A stretch of 8,852 bases of DNA from Desulfocapsa sp. (lineage in GTDB: Bacteria > Desulfobacterota > Desulfobulbia > Desulfobulbales > Desulfocapsaceae). The translations under genes and the position numbers were made by a program. Positions within the stretch are counted from its first letter, which is position 1; the number at the start of each line of letters is the position of its first letter. Positions 6,260-8,852 of this stretch are shown here, piece after piece. The DNA lies in assembly GCA_029934915.1 (NCBI GenBank), contig JAOZLI010000101.1:1-8852 (forward strand), given 5' to 3'. Below the pieces are notes generated by a model. It was not told the DNA's origin. It searched no databases and worked only from the letters and a program-made list of their open reading frames with translations.

Positions 6260-6880
6260 TTATTCTTCCAGCAGCCCTTGCTCAAGCTCAAGATACGCTA
6301 CGAGAAAGGCAACACATTTCACATAAAACTCAATATTCGATGTCGTGCTGATATGACTACTGATTGCTTTCACCGTAGGGACAAGAAACTCCTGCAGCAG
6401 TTGATCCTGCAGATGCCTGGTGCCGGTATCTCCCTGCTTCTCTTCCTGAATAAGTGCGATAAGCACATCAAGCATAATGGGCAGCGAATCTTCCGAATCC
6501 GTGACCTCATTTTCTTTGACTAGTTGCCCTTCCTTCATGATATCACGGTATCTGGCAAGGCTTGGGCCAAAACTTTTACCATCGATATAGTATGCTGCCG
6601 TTAAGGGAAGCAGTTGTTTACTATAAGGGTCCACAAACAGAGAATAATGCTCATCCTGAATCTGCTGCAGACTCATGGTGGCCAAAAGTTCGCTAAGTTC
6701 GTGAATGGCGTTGTCAAGATTCCGGGCAACATGCTGCCCATCTAGGGCAACAAAAATTCCGCGCCAGCGGCTTAAACGCTCTGCATCCGGCACGTCCTGA
6801 AAAAAGGATTTCAAAAGATCCAAAAAACGTAGCCGTATCCGGCTGAGATCTCTATCAGTTAGCTCTGTTTGCTTGCTCAT
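6260..6880 (-). CDS. TorD/DmsD-family molybdoenzyme maturation chaperone
   Basis: This cytoplasmic all-helical protein of 206 residues belongs to the TorD/NarJ redox-enzyme chaperone family. Members bind the Tat signal of a molybdoenzyme, help cofactor insertion and delay export until folding is complete; here the client would be FdhA. The central 'DEHYSLFVDP' (about residues 76-85) corresponds to the family's 'E(Y/H)..LF' helix. 'FGPSLARYRDIMKEGQL' followed by 'EDSLPIMLDVLIALI' matches the family's later helices. ATG 6880 overlaps the end of the polyferredoxin gene by 26 bases and no good ribosome binding site is visible, so translation is probably coupled. It could alternatively serve the small Tat protein. 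The family call is from motif pattern and context. Confidence 0.85.
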   Translation of the reverse strand: MSKQTELTDRDLSRIRLRFLDLLKSFFQDVPDAERLSRWRGIFVALDGQHVARNLDNAIHELSELLATMSLQQIQDEHYSLFVDPYSKQLLPLTAAYYIDGKSFGPSLARYRDIMKEGQLVKENEVTDSEDSLPIMLDVLIALIQEEKQGDTGTRHLQDQLLQEFLVPTVKAISSHISTTSNIEFYVKCVAFLVAYLELEQGLLEE

Positions 6881-8750
6881 TTTTGCTGGATTCGTAAAGG
6901 TTCACCACACGGCAATTATCGCAGTATGAAAGAAGATCGTCTGTTTTGTCCCACATTCCTTTGGCAGAGAGGATGGAAATGACCTTCTCCAATGATTTCT
7001 TTGTGCCATAAACCTTCCCGCAACTTTTACACTGAGCAGGTTCAGTTTTGACAATCAGTCTTTCTTGGAAGAAATCTTTCCGTAGCTCAAGCCCCGATTG
7101 CATTGTCAGAGCATTCTCCGGACAAACAGTGACACACGTCCCACACTGAACACAGAGTGATGGAGTATGACTGAGTGAGTACGTTTCTCCGTCTGTTGTC
7201 AGGGCACCTACTCGACACTCACCAACGCAGGCGATGCACCCGGTACATTTATCTTCATTACAAATGATTGTACCAAAATATTCGGTGGCAGGACCTGTGA
7301 GGATTTCCGGCTCAACACTACTCTGTTCCACCATAAATTGCACAAGTTCCATCAGCTTAGTCCGCCTGTTCGTGAAGGAAAAATCATGATAGACATGAGC
7401 AGGAACAGCACCATTACCTACCTCCTGAAGGAGGAGATCGAGACCGGTAACGGCCGTTATTTGCTGCACCATTTGTGATTTTTGAAAAAGTTCATGAATG
7501 ATTTTATTCGAGATTTCTATCTGGCGGGAAACACTGGACTGTGCTGGCCCAAGGACAATGACTCCTTCCGCACCCATAGCATGCAAAAATAGAAAATGCA
7601 AAGCATGAAGGGCAGCTGGTTGAGGGTATTCCATAAAGAAGACCTTCTCGCACGCTTTTTTGTCACTACTCCACCAGTATTTATGCAGCGTGGCAGCGTC
7701 CCCAAGGACCACGAAGCTTCCAGGAGTCAGGGGAAACGTTCTGAAATATTCCATAAACTGCCCATCGCCAAAGCGTTTATACTGCAACGCACCGGTGGGG
7801 CAGCTCGCAAGACAGGCACCACATTCCACACAGGCGATATGATCCAGCTCTACTCCCTCACGTGATTGAGAAATGGCGTTATGTCCACAGGCATCCATGC
7901 AAGCACTACAACCAGTTTTAAGCCGTGCACTGTACTGGCAAATGGCTGGGTTCCAGTCAATAACTTCATCTATTTCGGTTGCGTATATACGTTCAAAAAG
8001 AGCTGGCAGGCTCCCTTCTGAGTAGATGTTTTTCTTCGTTTCCGGCAGTTCAACACCAGCGCCTTCCAAAGGAAGAAGAGCAGGTGTTATCAACTCCCTA
8101 TGTTCAACAATATGGAGATCAATGGCATCATTAGGGCAGGCTGTAACACACTCTTTGCAGAGGGTACAGCGCGAAAAATCCAGGAAGAGCTGTTCGCTTA
8201 AACATTGCTCAGGGCACGCTTCTCCGCAGGCTCCACAATACGTGCAACGATCCATGTCGATGGGCTGTTTCACACTGAAATTCAGCTTTAAGCCCTTATG
8301 AGTCTGCTCAATTTTTATCTCCTGAGCCGTTGCCAGCTCAGGGTCATAGCCAGTTGTCAGTAACGGATCAATGTGCAGGACACCACCGTAGGTATCAATA
8401 AAAGCATGGAGGGATGCAGCATCTGCGCTGAGAACTGTCAGGCGTGGATCAGCTTCCAGGGTGTATGATCGGTAGGATTGGCTGTTGTTACGGGTAAATT
8501 CAGCTCTGGCAAGAGCTGCAATGCCTGCTTCATTAATATCAGTCAGGTCACCATTGAGTTGCAGGGTTGGTGACAGAGGAAAAGGAGAATCAGGATGAAT
8601 AGCGGGGAAACCACCAGCCAGGAGGATGCTTTCATCCTTCTCCTGTTCGACATTAAAAGCAAAACCTGGACGAATTGCCAGCGGCGCAGAATAATAGTCG
8701 GACTGAGCACCCGTGGTAGAAATGAGAAAATGCCCTGTATAATTGTTCAT
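6855..8750 (-). CDS. Six-cluster [4Fe-4S] polyferredoxin of the formate dehydrogenase operon
   Basis: This protein of 631 residues has no signal peptide, so it is probably cytoplasmic. Cysteine sets: C169-C172-C175-C179, C195-C198-C201-C205, a divergent C271-C281-C284-C288, C307-C310-C313-C317, C502-C505-C508-C512 and C533-C536-C539-C543. A C-terminal CxxC pair (C574/C577 and C610/C613) resembles a zinc- or iron-binding knuckle. Residues 1-160 and about 345-480 lack cysteine clusters; the latter ('GAEGVIVLG') faintly recalls the FlpD/MvhD-type hydrogenase iron-sulfur subunits, which I hold only loosely. Similar proteins precede TorD-like genes in other fdh operons, but their function is not settled. 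Electron transfer to or from a cytoplasmic partner, or a role in enzyme maturation, are the options. ATG 8750 has AAGGA 10 bases upstream. It is the first gene of the operon. Confidence 0.85.
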   Translation of the reverse strand: MNNYTGHFLISTTGAQSDYYSAPLAIRPGFAFNVEQEKDESILLAGGFPAIHPDSPFPLSPTLQLNGDLTDINEAGIAALARAEFTRNNSQSYRSYTLEADPRLTVLSADAASLHAFIDTYGGVLHIDPLLTTGYDPELATAQEIKIEQTHKGLKLNFSVKQPIDMDRCTYCGACGEACPEQCLSEQLFLDFSRCTLCKECVTACPNDAIDLHIVEHRELITPALLPLEGAGVELPETKKNIYSEGSLPALFERIYATEIDEVIDWNPAICQYSARLKTGCSACMDACGHNAISQSREGVELDHIACVECGACLASCPTGALQYKRFGDGQFMEYFRTFPLTPGSFVVLGDAATLHKYWWSSDKKACEKVFFMEYPQPAALHALHFLFLHAMGAEGVIVLGPAQSSVSRQIEISNKIIHELFQKSQMVQQITAVTGLDLLLQEVGNGAVPAHVYHDFSFTNRRTKLMELVQFMVEQSSVEPEILTGPATEYFGTIICNEDKCTGCIACVGECRVGALTTDGETYSLSHTPSLCVQCGTCVTVCPENALTMQSGLELRKDFFQERLIVKTEPAQCKSCGKVYGTKKSLEKVISILSAKGMWDKTDDLLSYCDNCRVVNLYESSKNEQANRAN

Positions 8751-8782
8751 TTAATTTACGTCCTTATGGAGGAGATACGAAC

Positions 8783-8802
8783 CTTAGCAACAACGACCTA
8801 AG
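8783..8802 (-). repeat. Small inverted repeat at the predicted 5' end of the operon mRNA
   Basis: CTTAG (8802-8798, minus strand) pairs with CTAAG (8787-8783) around a 10-base loop. The 5' arm begins at the predicted transcription start. It could stabilise the 5' end or be a downstream operator, but five pairs is weak evidence. Confidence 0.35.
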
Positions 8803-8808
8803 TAATTA

Positions 8809-8836
8809 ATTGTACATATTTTCCTGCTCATGTCAA
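8809..8836 (-). promoter_or_regulatory. Sigma-70-type promoter of the formate dehydrogenase operon
   Basis: On the minus strand a perfect TTGACA -35 box (8836-8831) is followed after 16 bases by TACAAT (8814-8809), one base from consensus. Transcription would start near 8802, giving a leader of about 52 bases. No FNR-, NarL- or sigma-54-type site is evident in the 40 bases upstream that remain in the window. Confidence 0.7.
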
Positions 8837-8852
8837 AGTTTTTCTAATTATC

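Overview
The window carries a complete formate dehydrogenase operon on the minus strand (about 8836 down to 1741). Downstream of it lies an AT-rich accessory stretch (1 to about 1740) with two unrelated minus-strand genes. Every gene I can support is on the minus strand.

The Tat signal peptides, the periplasmic molybdenum/tungsten enzyme with a b-type cytochrome anchor, and the selenocysteine codon together point to a Gram-negative, anaerobic or facultatively anaerobic respirer. The same gene set (polyferredoxin, TorD-like chaperone, tiny Tat-targeted protein, FdhA, FdhB, FdhC) is known from Shewanella, Campylobacterota and sulfate- or metal-reducing Desulfobacterota. I lean towards a Desulfobulbales-like organism of medium GC, but the window holds no decisive taxonomic marker.

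Layout in transcription order, right to left: sigma-70-like promoter (8809-8836); six-cluster [4Fe-4S] polyferredoxin (6855-8750); TorD/DmsD-family chaperone (6260-6880, overlapping the previous gene by 26 bases); 62-residue Tat-signal protein of the 'formate dehydrogenase region TAT target' type (6008-6196); fdhA (3194-5986); fdhB (2597-3184); fdhC (1835-2587); intrinsic terminator (1741-1807). fdhA is interrupted by an in-frame TGA at 5393-5395. It should be read as ONE 930-residue selenoprotein with Sec198, not as two genes: the TGA sits at the Mo-ligand position, is followed by His, and has a SECIS-like hairpin 11 bases downstream.

The genes fit one pathway. The chaperone helps insert cofactor into the catalytic subunit and checks it before Tat export. 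FdhA oxidises formate in the periplasm. Electrons cross the four [4Fe-4S] clusters of FdhB to the two haems of FdhC and then reach the quinone pool. The roles of the polyferredoxin and of the tiny Tat protein are unproven. No fdhD, fdhE, sel genes or molybdopterin genes are present, so they must lie elsewhere in the genome.

Beyond the terminator are about 580 bases of AT-rich non-coding DNA with a hairpin and short repeats. Next comes a gene for a YiiX-like permuted NlpC/P60 cysteine hydrolase (493-1155), and then the start of a Fic-family gene that runs off the left edge (1-231). That Fic gene appears to have lost its N-terminal regulatory domain by in-frame deletion.
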